DNA of 59,718 bases from Oricola nitratireducens (GCF_014904745.1 NZ_JACZCS010000053.1:1-59718), one strand, 5' to 3'; numbered from the stretch's first letter, positions 24,999 to 34,420 are shown. Numbers and translations are program-made. Notes: generated by a model from the letters alone, not told the origin.

Positions 24999-27900
24999 TC
25001 AGGCATTCGCCGCCAGCAGCGCCGCGTTGCCGCCCGCCGCCGTCGTGTCGATGCAGACATGGCGCTCCAGGATCAGGCGGTCACCCGGCTCGGCTTCCGC
25101 GACCAGCGGGATGATCGGCCCCGGGCGCTTGGCCAACGCAATGCGGGCGGCGCGCAGGTCGTCCGCGTCGCTCCACAGCAGGACCGCGTCGAACCCCTTC
25201 AGCGTGGCGAGCGTCTCGCGTTCCAGGAAGAACGGGATAGCGTCCGATCCCGTCGCATCCGGCGCCACGATCAGCGGCACACAACCCTGCGCCCTGGCAA
25301 GACCCGCCTGCGCTTCCACCGCATCCGCACCGGGACCGAGGCACAAGACGACACCGCGCGCATAGCTGGACAACCGGTTGGACTCCCCCGTCACGCCGGG
25401 CATGGCCTGAGTCGTGAGCGCCGCCCGCGCCGGGCGCCTGGTCTGGTCGATACGCGATTGCACCGCCAACGGATCGGCGGCGATACCGCGTGACACGGCG
25501 CCGGACTTCGTTTCCGCGCGCACGAACCGGCCGAGATAATGCGGACCGCCGGCCTTCGGGCCGGTGCCCGACAGGCACTCGCCGCCGAAAGGCTGCGAGC
25601 AGACGACCGCGCCGATCTGGTTGCGGTTGATGTAGATGTTGCCGACCGCAAGCCGCGAGGTGACGTGCTCGACGCGGTCGTCGATGCGGCTGTGCAGGCC
25701 GAATGTCAGCCCGTAGCCCGACGCGTTGATGTCGGCGATCACCCGATCGATCTGCGACGCCTTGAAGGTCGCGACATGCAGCACCGGCCCGAAGATCTCG
25801 CGTTCGAGATCGCCGATTCCGCCGACGCGAATGACCGCCGGCGCGACGAAGGTCCCCTGATTCGGTTTCTCAAGCTCCTTCAGCAATCGATTCTCTGCGC
25901 GGGCCTTTTCGACATGGCGGACGATGACCTGCCGCGCCTCCTCGTCGATCACCGGACCGGTATCGGTCGAAAGCAGCCACGGATCGCCGGGACGCAATTC
26001 GTCCATCGCGCCGAACAGCATTTCCAGAACCGTGTCGGCGACATCCTGCTGCAGGTAAAGCACCCGAAGCGCCGAACAGCGCTGACCGGCCGACTGGAAG
26101 GCGGAGGCGACGATATCCTTCACCGCCTGTTCCGGCAGTGCCGTCGAATCGACGATCATCGCGTTCAGACCGCCGGTTTCCGCGATCAGGGGCGCGTCGG
26201 GCGCGAGATTTGCCGCCATGGCGCGGTTGATCGCCTGCGCGGTCTCCGTCGATCCCGTGAAGCAGACGCCGCCGATGCGCGGATCGGAGGTGAGCGCCGC
26301 GCCGACCGTCGCGCCGTCGCCCGGCAGCAGTTGCAGCACGTTCTCCGGCACGCCCGCCGCGTGCAGGAGCTTCACGGCGCGCGCCGCGATCAGCGGGGTC
26401 TGCTCGGCGGGCTTCGCCAGGACGCCGTTGCCGGCGGCAAGCGCCGCCGCGATCTGGCCGGTGAAGATCGCCAGCGGGAAGTTCCACGGCGAGATGCAGG
26501 CGAACAGCCCGCGCGGCCGCGCTTCGCCGAGACCTTCCGCCTGCCCGGCGTAATAGCGCAGGAAATCGGCGGCCTCGCGCAATTCGCCGACCGCGTCGAG
26601 CAGCGTTTTGCCCGCCTCGCGCGCCAGAATCGCAAAAAACGCCCCGAATTCCTTCTCGTAGAGATCGGCGGCACGCCGCAGTACGTCGGCCCGCGCGCCG
26701 GCCGGACAATCCGACCAGTCGCGCGCCACTTCGAGCGCGCTTCGCACGTCCGCTTCGGTCGCTTCGGCGACCATGCCGACAATGTCCTCCGGGTCGGCGG
26801 GGTTGACCGCCTCGCGCGCCGGACCGCCTCCATTCGGCGCATCGAGGACCGGCGCGGCTTCGAAACGCTGCTTGCGGAACGGCGCGCGCGCCGCCTCGAT
26901 CGCATCGAGGTCGGATGTGTTGCGCAGGTCGAAGCCGCGCGAATTGCCCCGCTCGGGCAGGAAGACGTCCGCCGGCTTGCGGATGCGCGGATTGGATGTC
27001 GGATCGGCGGCCCATTCGGCGAACGGATCGGCGACGATCTCGGCGACCGGAACCGCCGGATTGACGATCTGGTTGACGAAGGAGGAATTGGCGCCGTTTT
27101 CGAGCAGGCGGCGCACCAGATAGGCCAGCAGGTCGCGATGCGCCCCGACCGGCGCGTAGATCCGGCACTTCGTCTTCTCGCCGTTCAGCACGAGGCGGTG
27201 CAGCGCCTCGCCCATGCCGTGCAGCCGCTGGAATTCGAAACTGTCGCGGTCGTCCGCCATCTCCAGGATCGCGCCGACGGTATGCGCGTTATGCGTGGCG
27301 AATTGCGGATAGATCCGGTCCGTCATCGACAGCAGTTTGCGCGCGCAGCAGATATAGGAGACATCCGTCGCTTCCTTGCGCGTATAGACCGGGAAATCCT
27401 CGACGCCGTCGATCTGAGCCCGCTTGATCTCGGTGTCCCAATACGCGCCCTTCACCAGCCGCACCATGATGCGCCGGTCGAGCCGCTCCGCCAGGGCGTG
27501 CAGCCAGTCGATGACCGGACGCGCGCGCTTGCCATAGGCCTGCACGACGACGCCGAACCCGTCCCATCCGGCAAGACGCGGATCGGCGAGAACCGCTTCG
27601 ATCACGTCCAGCGACAGGTCCAGCCGGTCGGCCTCTTCGGCGTCGATGTTGAAGCCCATCCGCCCTTCCGCCGCCATTGCGGCGAGATTGGCGACGCGCG
27701 GCACCAGTTCCGCCATGACGCGCGCGCCCTGCGCCACCTCGTAGCGCGGATGCAGTGCCGACAGCTTGACCGAAATGCCCGGATTGCGCCGGATGTCGTC
27801 CGCCCGGCATCGCGTCGCGATCGCCTTGATCGCGGCCGCATAGGCGTCGAAATAATCGCCCGCATCCGCCGCCGTCAGCGCCGCTTCGCCCAGCATGTCG

Positions 27901-28487
27901 TAGGAATAGCTGTAGCCCTTCGCCTCCATCGCCGAGCCGCGATGCATCGCGCTCTCGATCGTTTCGCCGAGCACGAACTGGCTGCCGAGCTCCTTCATCG
28001 CCTGGCGCACCGCCGTCCGGATAACCGGCTCGCCGAGCCGTTTCACCGCTCCGTGCAACAGCCCCGCCATACCCTGCGACCGGTCGGCGTCGAGCACCTT
28101 GCCGGTCAGCATCAGCGCCCAGGTCGAGGCATTGACCAGCGAGGAGTTGGACTTGCCCAGATGCACGCCCCATTTCGACGGCGCGATCTTGTCCTCGATG
28201 AGGTCGTCGATCGTCGTGGAATCCGGCACCCGCAGCAGCGCTTCCGCAAGGCACATCAGCGCGACGCCCTCTTCGGTCGACAGGCCGTATTCGGCGAGAA
28301 ACACCTCCATCAGGCCCGGCCGGTCCTCGGCGCGGATCGCCTCGACGAGCCCGGCGGCGCGCGCATTGATCCTGGCGCGCATCGCTGCCTCCGGTCCGAA
28401 ATCGGCGATCAACCGGTCCAGAACCCCGGCTTCGTCGGCGCGGTGCGCCTCGCGCATGTCTTTGCGTGCGGAAGAAAGCCTGTCCAT
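24999..28487 (-). CDS. putA: Bifunctional proline dehydrogenase / L-glutamate gamma-semialdehyde dehydrogenase
   Basis: 1162 residues, converting proline to glutamate with FAD and NAD. The proline dehydrogenase barrel covers about residues 90-460 (GFNIDAEEADRLDLSLD, VVVQAYGKRARPVIDWL, RLVKGAYWDTEIKRAQ). The aldehyde dehydrogenase half follows (FTGSTETAQAINRAM, IAETGGLNAMIVDS, catalytic Cys804 in SAGQRCSALR). A C-terminal region resembling a truncated dehydrogenase fold closes it. No ribbon-helix-helix DNA-binding domain is present, consistent with a separate divergent PutR. The start at 28487 (MDRLSS) has AGGAGG 12 bases upstream, a slightly long spacing. The open frame continues upstream across putR, but that part is antisense noise. 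Confidence 0.94.
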   Translation of the reverse strand: MDRLSSARKDMREAHRADEAGVLDRLIADFGPEAAMRARINARAAGLVEAIRAEDRPGLMEVFLAEYGLSTEEGVALMCLAEALLRVPDSTTIDDLIEDKIAPSKWGVHLGKSNSSLVNASTWALMLTGKVLDADRSQGMAGLLHGAVKRLGEPVIRTAVRQAMKELGSQFVLGETIESAMHRGSAMEAKGYSYSYDMLGEAALTAADAGDYFDAYAAAIKAIATRCRADDIRRNPGISVKLSALHPRYEVAQGARVMAELVPRVANLAAMAAEGRMGFNIDAEEADRLDLSLDVIEAVLADPRLAGWDGFGVVVQAYGKRARPVIDWLHALAERLDRRIMVRLVKGAYWDTEIKRAQIDGVEDFPVYTRKEATDVSYICCARKLLSMTDRIYPQFATHNAHTVGAILEMADDRDSFEFQRLHGMGEALHRLVLNGEKTKCRIYAPVGAHRDLLAYLVRRLLENGANSSFVNQIVNPAVPVAEIVADPFAEWAADPTSNPRIRKPADVFLPERGNSRGFDLRNTSDLDAIEAARAPFRKQRFEAAPVLDAPNGGGPAREAVNPADPEDIVGMVAEATEADVRSALEVARDWSDCPAGARADVLRRAADLYEKEFGAFFAILAREAGKTLLDAVGELREAADFLRYYAGQAEGLGEARPRGLFACISPWNFPLAIFTGQIAAALAAGNGVLAKPAEQTPLIAARAVKLLHAAGVPENVLQLLPGDGATVGAALTSDPRIGGVCFTGSTETAQAINRAMAANLAPDAPLIAETGGLNAMIVDSTALPEQAVKDIVASAFQSAGQRCSALRVLYLQQDVADTVLEMLFGAMDELRPGDPWLLSTDTGPVIDEEARQVIVRHVEKARAENRLLKELEKPNQGTFVAPAVIRVGGIGDLEREIFGPVLHVATFKASQIDRVIADINASGYGLTFGLHSRIDDRVEHVTSRLAVGNIYINRNQIGAVVCSQPFGGECLSGTGPKAGGPHYLGRFVRAETKSGAVSRGIAADPLAVQSRIDQTRRPARAALTTQAMPGVTGESNRLSSYARGVVLCLGPGADAVEAQAGLARAQGCVPLIVAPDATGSDAIPFFLERETLATLKGFDAVLLWSDADDLRAARIALAKRPGPIIPLVAEAEPGDRLILERHVCIDTTAAGGNAALLAANA

Positions 28488-28610
28488 TTCGCGCAACTGC
28501 CTCCTGTCGCGGTACAATGCGCGATCATAGCATTCGCTGGAAAGGCGATATTCCCTTGTTTGCGGAAAATCCGGGACAAATTCCCTAATAGCTTGTATTC
28601 TGCAGATCAA
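28488..28610. promoter_or_regulatory. putA/putR divergent promoter region
   Basis: This 123-bp, relatively AT-rich gap separates the divergent putA and putR starts, where Lrp-type PutR proteins are known to act. I can see two small inverted repeats, GGAA-N8-TTCC and CGGA-AAA-TCCG, but no convincing match to a defined Lrp motif. Assignment rests on position. Confidence 0.4.
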
Positions 28611-29090
28611 ATGGAAGAAACAGCCCCCGCATCCAACCGATTGGACCGCTACGACAGGCGGATCATCTCTATCCTCGAAACCGAGGGACGCCTGCCGGTG
28701 ACCGAACTCGCCAAGCGGGTCGGCCTGTCGAAAAGCCCGTGTCAGGTCCGGCTCAAGCGGCTGGTCGACGATGGCTACATTCTCGGTTTCAAGGCCGTGC
28801 TGGACATGGCCAAGATCGGCCGCGAACATGTCGCCTTCACCGAGGTCAAGCTGTCCGACACGACCGAAAAGGCGCTCGCTGCCTTCAACGCCGCGGTCAA
28901 GCGGATCCCCGAGGTCGAGCAATGCCACATGATCGCCGGGCCGTTCGATTTCCTGCTGAAGGTACGCACCCGCGACATCACCGCCTACCGGCGCATATTG
29001 GGCGAATCCATTTCCGCCCTTCCCCACGTCGCCAACACCTCGACCTATGTGTCGATGCAGGCCGTCAAGGACGGGCCGTTGGACGATTAG
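28611..29090 (+). CDS. putR: Lrp/AsnC-family proline-responsive activator PutR
   Basis: 159 residues. An N-terminal helix-turn-helix (LPVTELAKRVGLSKSPCQVR, about residues 25-50) is followed by a RAM/AsnC ligand domain (VEQCHMIAGPFDFLLKVRT). This is the layout of PutR, the proline-dependent activator of putA in rhizobia, Agrobacterium and Rhodobacter. It is divergent from putA across 123 bp. The ATG at 28611 follows GCAGATCAA and lacks a clear ribosome site. Its 3' end overlaps the end of phnN by four bases on the opposite strand. Confidence 0.9.
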   Translation: MEETAPASNRLDRYDRRIISILETEGRLPVTELAKRVGLSKSPCQVRLKRLVDDGYILGFKAVLDMAKIGREHVAFTEVKLSDTTEKALAAFNAAVKRIPEVEQCHMIAGPFDFLLKVRTRDITAYRRILGESISALPHVANTSTYVSMQAVKDGPLDD

Positions 29091-29665
29091 GCGGAGACTG
29101 CCGGTGTCAGGCCGAATTCACGCTGAAGCAGCGCCATGAGCGCTTCGCCTGCCCGCTCGACCGGTCCGCTGTTGTCGATCTCGACCGTGCGGCAATCGAC
29201 CGGCAACGCCTCGTCGCTGCGGGCCAGCCGTCTGGCGATCTCGTCTTCCGTCTCGCGGCCGCGCCGGGCGAGCCGTTGCGCGAGAACGTCGCGCTCGACC
29301 GTCAGGCGGACGACCAGCAGGTTCCCGAAGACCCGTTCGATCTCTCCGAGCGCGCGGCGCGACCCGTTGGCGATAGCGATCCCGCCCTTTTCGATGTGAT
29401 GCAGCGCCTCGGCCGGTATGCCGTAGCGCAGTCCGTGCGCCTCCCAGGCGACCGCGTAGCGCCCCGCCTCCTCGGCCAGCGCGAACGTCTCGCGGTCGAG
29501 CGCATCATGGTCCTCGGTGGTGCCGTCGGCGTCGCGCGTGACGGCCCGGCGCACGAACATCACGTCAGGCGCCGATGCAAGCCGGGGCCTCAGCCAGTTG
29601 ATGAGCGTATCCTTGCCCGATCCGCTCGGGCCGACGATGGCAACGAAGCAGCCAGCGCGCGCCAC
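29087..29665 (-). CDS. phnN: Ribose 1,5-bisphosphate phosphokinase
   Basis: 192-residue P-loop kinase with GPSGSGKDTL at residues 12-21 and the family stretch FVRRAVTRDADGTTEDHDAL. PhnN phosphorylates ribose 1,5-bisphosphate to PRPP, the last step by which the C-P lyase pathway recycles the ribosyl group. It starts with GTG directly abutting the phnM stop and ends overlapping putR by four bases. It is the last gene of the phnC-D-E-E-M-N transcript. Confidence 0.93.
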   Translation of the reverse strand: MARAGCFVAIVGPSGSGKDTLINWLRPRLASAPDVMFVRRAVTRDADGTTEDHDALDRETFALAEEAGRYAVAWEAHGLRYGIPAEALHHIEKGGIAIANGSRRALGEIERVFGNLLVVRLTVERDVLAQRLARRGRETEDEIARRLARSDEALPVDCRTVEIDNSGPVERAGEALMALLQREFGLTPAVSA

Positions 29666-30856
29666 TCAGGCCACCCTGCGGCCGCCGCGCCACACGCCGC
29701 GAATGACCGGTACGTGTTCGGGATGATCCGGATCGTGATGCACACGCACGACATCGGCGCGCTTGCCAATCGCGATCTCGCCGCGATCCGTCAGACCGAC
29801 CGTCTCCGCCGGCGATTTTGTCACCATTTTCAGCGCCTTGGGCAGATCGATTGAATCAAGATCGCGGGCAAGAACGAAGGTCGCGTGCAGCAGGCTGAAC
29901 GGGATGTAGTCCGACGACAGCACGTCGAGGATGCCGAGACGCGCCAGGTCGATGGCCGCGACATTGCCGGAATGCGACCCGCCGCGAACGATGTTCGGCG
30001 CGCCCATCAGCACGCTCATGCCGGCCTCGTGCGAAGCCTTCGCCGCCTCGATCGAGGTCGGGAACTCGGCAAGCTTGATGCCCTGGCGGATGGCTTCCTC
30101 GACATGCTCCAGCGTCGCGTCGTCATGCGAGGCGAGCGTGACGCCCATGGCGTGGCAGTGCTCGGCTATTTCCTCGCGGTGCTTCGCCGAATATATCGCC
30201 GATTCTTCCTGGCGCCGTTTCACGAAGGCCTCGAACTCGGCATCGTTCAGGCCGCGTTTCTTCTTGTAGTAGAGCACGTATTTGTCGAGCGTCTGGAACT
30301 GCCGCTGGCCCGGCGCATGGTCCATCAGCGACGCAAGGCCGACCAGCTCCTCGTCGCGGAACTCGTCCAGTTCCTCGATGACATTGTCCGACGACACCTC
30401 GCAACGCAGGTGGATGCGGTGGTCGGCGCGCAGCCTCCCGGCCGCCTGCGCCGCCTTCAGCGCATCGGCGAGCCGGCGCATCTCGCCGGCTTCGTAGCCA
30501 TTGTCCTCGTCGCTCCCCATCCGGAAGCAGTCGAACACGGTCGTGATCCCGGAGGTCGCGATCTGCGCGTCATAAGCCTGAACGGAGGCCATCAGGCTCC
30601 AGACCACGCCGGGGCGCGGGTTGTAATGCGTTTCGAGATGGTCGGTATGCAGTTCGACCAGGCCTGGGATCAGGTAGTCGCCTTCCATGTCGCCGGCAGG
30701 AACGGCCGTGCGGCCGGGCTGCACGTCGACGATCGCGCCGTCGCGCACGACCACGGTCCCGTCGATGATTTCGTCGGCGAGGACGACATGCGCGTTGGTG
30801 AAGACTTCTTCCGGCCGCGCATCGGTAAAGGCCGATGCTCCCCGAATCTCGTTCAT
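29666..30856 (-). CDS. phnM: Alpha-D-ribose 1-methylphosphonate 5-triphosphate diphosphatase
   Basis: 396-residue amidohydrolase-fold enzyme with the metal-binding HxD/HxxH stretch GLVELHTDHLETHYNPRPGV (about residues 65-85) and later His and Asp positions in VTLASHDDATLEHVEEA. It removes pyrophosphate from ribose 1-methylphosphonate 5-triphosphate just before C-P bond cleavage by PhnJ. Full length. It lies 25 bp after phnE and abuts phnN. Confidence 0.94.
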   Translation of the reverse strand: MNEIRGASAFTDARPEEVFTNAHVVLADEIIDGTVVVRDGAIVDVQPGRTAVPAGDMEGDYLIPGLVELHTDHLETHYNPRPGVVWSLMASVQAYDAQIATSGITTVFDCFRMGSDEDNGYEAGEMRRLADALKAAQAAGRLRADHRIHLRCEVSSDNVIEELDEFRDEELVGLASLMDHAPGQRQFQTLDKYVLYYKKKRGLNDAEFEAFVKRRQEESAIYSAKHREEIAEHCHAMGVTLASHDDATLEHVEEAIRQGIKLAEFPTSIEAAKASHEAGMSVLMGAPNIVRGGSHSGNVAAIDLARLGILDVLSSDYIPFSLLHATFVLARDLDSIDLPKALKMVTKSPAETVGLTDRGEIAIGKRADVVRVHHDPDHPEHVPVIRGVWRGGRRVA

Positions 30857-30881
30857 GTAGATACTTTCCGTTGTTCTCGTG

Positions 30882-32474
30882 TCAGTCCTGCGCGGCCGGT
30901 TCGGTCAGCCGGCTGCGAAGCGCGTTGGAAATATTGTCGAAAACGAAGACCACAATGAGGATCAGTATCACCATATAGGCCACATTTTCCCAATCCTGAT
31001 TTGTCCGCATCGCTTCCCACAGTTTCAGCCCGATACCGCCCGCGCCGACGGCGCCGATGATGGTGGCAGAGCGTGTGTTCGATTCCCAGAAATAGAGCGC
31101 CTGGGAGATGAAGACGGGCAGCACCTGCGGCACCACGCCGAAACGCTGCACCGCCGCCGGCGAAGCGCCGACCGAGCGCACGCCCTCGCGCTGCTTGTCG
31201 TCGATGTTTTCCAGCGACTCGGAATAGAGCTTTCCGAACGTGCCGGTGTCGGTGAAGAAAATCGCCGATATGCCTGCCAGCGGCCCCGGTCCGAAGGCGC
31301 GGGTGAAGAACAGCGCCCAGATCAGCATGTCGACCGAGCGCTGGAAGTCGAAGAAACGCTTCAGGATCTGGTTGAGGACGGGGTTTGGCGTGATGTTGCG
31401 CGCCGCGAGAAACGACAGCGGAAACGCCAGCGTCACGGCAAACAACGTGCCGACGAAGGCCATCACGATGGTCTGCAAAAGCTTGATCCAGACATCACCA
31501 TGCTGCCACTCGGCATTGTTGACGATGTTGTCCCACATCACGGCGAGGTTGGAACGGCCCGGTTCGATCCGGTCGCCGGAAAACGCCAGCGCCATCACCT
31601 GCGGGAAGGTCTTGCCCCAATAGGGCGAACGGGTGTCGAACCAGAAATTCTCCCAACCGAGGAAGCGCTTGCTGACCTTGGTCACGTCGGCGCGGATTTC
31701 CACCCGTCCGGCGAAGCCGAAATAGGCATAGACCTTCGAACCGGGTTTGCGCTGGCTTATCCAGTCCGGAAGCGTCGCCGGCGCCTCGACCCGATGGTTT
31801 TCCGGGTCCGTCTTCAGCGTCACCGACTGGCCGCCGCGCGTCACGACGACCGCGCCCGGAACGATCTCGACATGCGACGTGCCCGAAATCTTCACGTCGA
31901 CCCTGGCCGTTCCGTCCCGAACCTCGGTCACCGACGCGGTGTCCCCGCTGCCGGATCCGGTGCCGGCACTTGCCCCCATGCTCGTCGCAGACGAGCTCGG
32001 CGACATGAATGAGTTGGCAACACCGCCGTCTCCGGTGCTCGTCGCGGGCGAGGATGGCGACATGAAGGAGGTGGTGGCGGCGGCGCCCGTACTGGTCGCG
32101 GGCGCTCCTCCGCCCGCGTCCGGCCTGGTGACGGTCACGGTCACCTTGCCCGGCGTCTCCTTGACCCAGTCCGGATGGGGATCGGAACCGAGCGGAGAGT
32201 ATTTCGGAAATGTCACCTTGAGATCGCCGGTCTCGTAATCGACCTCCGGCCGAACCTCGTAGGACACCCAGTCGGCCAGATAGGCGCCCGCGATGTCCCA
32301 GTGCCCGTTGGTGAGTACCGCGCCGATCGAGAAGAACCACCACGCATAAACCGTGTAGAGCGCCAGGCCCACAACGCCGAGCGGGTAGGCGAAACGCCTC
32401 AGAAACGATTGCCGGAAGGCATCCGGATGACGCCGGGCGATATCGTCGATTTGTTCAGCTGTCAGCGTCGTCAT
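30882..32474 (-). CDS. phnE: Phosphonate ABC transporter permease with a repeat-expanded periplasmic insert
   Basis: 530 residues, against about 260-280 in E. coli PhnE. One membrane helix (residues 30-55) is followed by a 260-residue hydrophilic insert. The C-terminal 240 residues are the normal PhnE membrane domain (LLQTIVMAFVGTLFAVTLAF, GAVGAGGIGLKLWEAMRTN). A long insert with FPKYSPLGSDPHPDWV and KRFLGWENFWFDTRSPYWG is usual in alphaproteobacterial PhnE. Here it also has a Ser/Thr/Gly/Ala-rich segment with a repeated SFMSPSS motif. The ATG at 32474 is two bases past the stop of the other phnE; an in-frame GTG at 32480 would overlap that stop as GTGA. Pairs with the second PhnE, PhnC and PhnD. 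Confidence 0.9.
   Translation of the reverse strand: MTTLTAEQIDDIARRHPDAFRQSFLRRFAYPLGVVGLALYTVYAWWFFSIGAVLTNGHWDIAGAYLADWVSYEVRPEVDYETGDLKVTFPKYSPLGSDPHPDWVKETPGKVTVTVTRPDAGGGAPATSTGAAATTSFMSPSSPATSTGDGGVANSFMSPSSSATSMGASAGTGSGSGDTASVTEVRDGTARVDVKISGTSHVEIVPGAVVVTRGGQSVTLKTDPENHRVEAPATLPDWISQRKPGSKVYAYFGFAGRVEIRADVTKVSKRFLGWENFWFDTRSPYWGKTFPQVMALAFSGDRIEPGRSNLAVMWDNIVNNAEWQHGDVWIKLLQTIVMAFVGTLFAVTLAFPLSFLAARNITPNPVLNQILKRFFDFQRSVDMLIWALFFTRAFGPGPLAGISAIFFTDTGTFGKLYSESLENIDDKQREGVRSVGASPAAVQRFGVVPQVLPVFISQALYFWESNTRSATIIGAVGAGGIGLKLWEAMRTNQDWENVAYMVILILIVVFVFDNISNALRSRLTEPAAQD
31978..32106. repeat. 57-bp imperfect tandem repeat inside phnE
   Basis: Two adjacent 57-bp units (31978-32034 and 32035-32091) and a partial third (32092-32106) run in frame with phnE. 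The first 40 bp of the two full units agree at 32 positions, and the remainder has diverged. The encoded protein repeat is SFMSPSS(P/S)ATS(T/M)G followed by a variable Gly/Ala stretch. It lies in the periplasmic insert. Confidence 0.8.
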
Positions 32475-32476
32475 GG

Positions 32477-33448
32477 TCACCGTCCGAATTCGAAGGCCTG
32501 TTTGCCGACGAGCTTCTTGCGCAGCCAGGCCGAGAACTGGTCGACACAGACGATCGTCGCGAACAGGAGAAGGATGATGGCGAGCGTCTTGGCCTCGTGC
32601 CCGCGGCTGATCGACAGGCGCAACACCTCGCCGATGCCACCGGCGCCCACCGCGCCGAGGATGGTCGAGGCGCGCACATTGATCTCGAAACGCAGCAGCG
32701 CGTAGCTGAGAAAGTTCGGCATGACCTGCGGCACGATGCCGAACCACACGCGCTCGAGCCAGTTGCCGCCGACGGCGCGCAAGCCCTCGTCCGCCTTCAT
32801 GTCGGCGTTCTCGACGACTTCGAAGAACATCTTGCCGAGCGCGCCGATCGTGTGAATCGAAACGGCGATGATCGCCGGGATCGGCCCGAGGGAGAAGATG
32901 GCCAGGAAAAACCCGGCGATCACGATCTCCGGGAAGGCGCGCAGGATTTCCATGAACCGGCGGACCGTGAAGCGCAGCCAGCGCGAGGCCGTCAGGTTCT
33001 TGGCGGCAAGGAAGCAGAGCGCGAAACCGAAGGTGAAGCCGATGAACGTGGCCAGAAGCGCGATATTCAGCGTTTCCAGCATCTTGTAGAAATATTCCGG
33101 GATGTAGAACGTATCGGTGACGTAGACGCGTCCGACCGGGTAATTGTATTGCAGGCTGCCGGTGTCGTAGGGGCTCGGCCGGTCGAACAGCGCGCGCCAC
33201 ATTTCCCAGCCGTCGCGCGGGATCAGGTCGCCGGCGAAGTCGAACAGATGGGGCAGCCGGTCGATGAACTTGCCGGCATTCGTCTCGTTGGCGAACCAGA
33301 GCGAGGCGACCAGGGCGACCGCCAGCAATATCAGGCCGCCGATCGTGTAGAGGCGGCGAGTCGCATTCAGGTCGCGCCAGTGGCGCTCCACGTCATAGCG
33401 TCCGTCCCTGATGTAGGAATCGCGACCGGTCGCGTCTGCCAGGGCCAT
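32477..33448 (-). CDS. phnE: Phosphonate ABC transporter permease
   Basis: 323 residues with one N-terminal helix (LYTIGGLILLAVALVASLWF), a modest periplasmic stretch, then the PhnE membrane core (LNIALLATFIGFTFGFALCF, EIVIAGFFLAIFSLGPIPA, GAVGAGGIGEVLRLSISRG). The start at 33448 (MALADATG) is set by AGAGGA eight bases upstream. An earlier in-frame start would fall inside the hairpin at 33475-33498. It lies between phnD and the longer phnE and probably forms a heterodimer with it, as in other rhizobial phnCDE1E2 sets. Confidence 0.92.
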   Translation of the reverse strand: MALADATGRDSYIRDGRYDVERHWRDLNATRRLYTIGGLILLAVALVASLWFANETNAGKFIDRLPHLFDFAGDLIPRDGWEMWRALFDRPSPYDTGSLQYNYPVGRVYVTDTFYIPEYFYKMLETLNIALLATFIGFTFGFALCFLAAKNLTASRWLRFTVRRFMEILRAFPEIVIAGFFLAIFSLGPIPAIIAVSIHTIGALGKMFFEVVENADMKADEGLRAVGGNWLERVWFGIVPQVMPNFLSYALLRFEINVRASTILGAVGAGGIGEVLRLSISRGHEAKTLAIILLLFATIVCVDQFSAWLRKKLVGKQAFEFGR

Positions 33449-33474
33449 GAAGACCATCCTCTGAAGTCGAGAAA

Positions 33475-33498
33475 GCGCCGCGGCCATGGCCGCGGCGC
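33475..33498 (-). terminator. Palindromic hairpin between phnD and phnE
   Basis: A perfect 24-bp palindrome with half GCGCCGCGGCCA lies 19 bases after the phnD stop and is followed on the minus strand by TTTCTCG. It can form a strong GC stem. Position just after a binding-protein gene and before the permeases suggests transcript stabilisation or partial termination that raises PhnD levels. Confidence 0.6.
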
Positions 33499-33517
33499 CA
33501 GGAAGTCACGAAGGCGA

Positions 33518-34420
33518 TTAGCCGCCGATCGTTGCCTTGCGGGCTGCGATGATCGTCTCGTAGAACGAGGCGTCGACATCGACGAAGCCCTTGTAGTCGC
33601 CGCCCTGGATGGCGGAGAAGCATTCCGGATCGGATTCCGGAAGGGCTTTCATGTAGGAAATGAACTTCGCGCGCACGTCCTGGTCCAGCTTGTTGGAAAC
33701 GACGATCGGACCGTTCGGGATCAGCGGCGATTCCCACAGCTGCACCAGATCGTCCATGTCGAGGATGCCCTTTTCGACCATTTTGCGCAGGTTGCCCGAG
33801 GTGTAGCCGTCGGCGAAGTCGCCAACGCCGGAAGCCCAGGTCGTGCCGGCATCGAAGGTGCCCTTCACGACTTCGAGAACGAGGTTCTCATGACCGCCGC
33901 CGAAACCGGTTTCGGAGAAGAAGTCGGCGATCGGCATGCCGATGACCGGCGGCAGGGCGACGTTCGGGACGAGGAAGCCCGAGGTCGAATCGGGATCGGC
34001 GAAGCCGAGCTTCTTGCCCTTCATGTCTTCCAGCTTGGTCATGCCGCTGTCCTTGCGGGCGACCATGACGGAGTGGTAGCCGGTGGAACCGTCGGTCTGG
34101 ACGGTCGTCAACACCGGATCGACGGCCTTCGGATCGGTCAGGTAGACCTTGGCGTAGCCGGAAGCGCCGAGCTCGGCATAATCGAGCGTGCCGCCGAGAA
34201 GGCCCTGGATGACGCCGTCATAGTCGGCGGCGGGGAAGAGTTTGACTTCCTTGACGCCGATGGCTTTCGGAAGCTGGTCGACCATGCACTGGAAGCTGCG
34301 CAGGCGGTCGGCCTCGTTTTCGCCGCCGAGAATGCCGACGCGGAACACGTCCTGGGCCTGGGCCGAACCGGTGGCGACGGCAACGGTCGCAACCGTTGCG
34401 AGAAGGACTTTCTTGAGCAT
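33518..34420 (-). CDS. phnD: Phosphonate-binding periplasmic protein
   Basis: 300-residue periplasmic protein of the PhnD family (Phosphonate-bd). The signal peptide MLKKVLLATVATVAVATG with cleavage near AQAQD is followed by FRVGILGGENEADRLRSF, FPAADYDGVIQGLLGG and FADPDSTSGFLVPN, which are conserved in PhnD. AGGAGAGA six bases upstream fixes the ATG; the longer open frame upstream is not coding. It binds alkylphosphonates for PhnC/PhnE uptake. It is flanked by hairpins on both sides. Confidence 0.94.
   Translation of the reverse strand: MLKKVLLATVATVAVATGSAQAQDVFRVGILGGENEADRLRSFQCMVDQLPKAIGVKEVKLFPAADYDGVIQGLLGGTLDYAELGASGYAKVYLTDPKAVDPVLTTVQTDGSTGYHSVMVARKDSGMTKLEDMKGKKLGFADPDSTSGFLVPNVALPPVIGMPIADFFSETGFGGGHENLVLEVVKGTFDAGTTWASGVGDFADGYTSGNLRKMVEKGILDMDDLVQLWESPLIPNGPIVVSNKLDQDVRAKFISYMKALPESDPECFSAIQGGDYKGFVDVDASFYETIIAARKATIGG

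Noticed and set aside
24999-29027. PutA extended N-terminally across the putA/putR region
   Set aside because: The extension lies antisense to putR and has no family similarity; the AGGAGG near 28500 marks the real start region.
25539-29090. A very long open frame (about 1180 codons) antisense to putA
   Set aside because: It is the high-GC third-frame shadow of putA; its translation is Arg/Asp/His-rich with no domain, and only its last 159 codons (putR) are real.
30882-33200. Apparent fusion of two PhnE proteins in one frame
   Set aside because: The upstream half is an out-of-frame reading of the other phnE. The real start is at 32474 just after the stop of the neighbouring gene.
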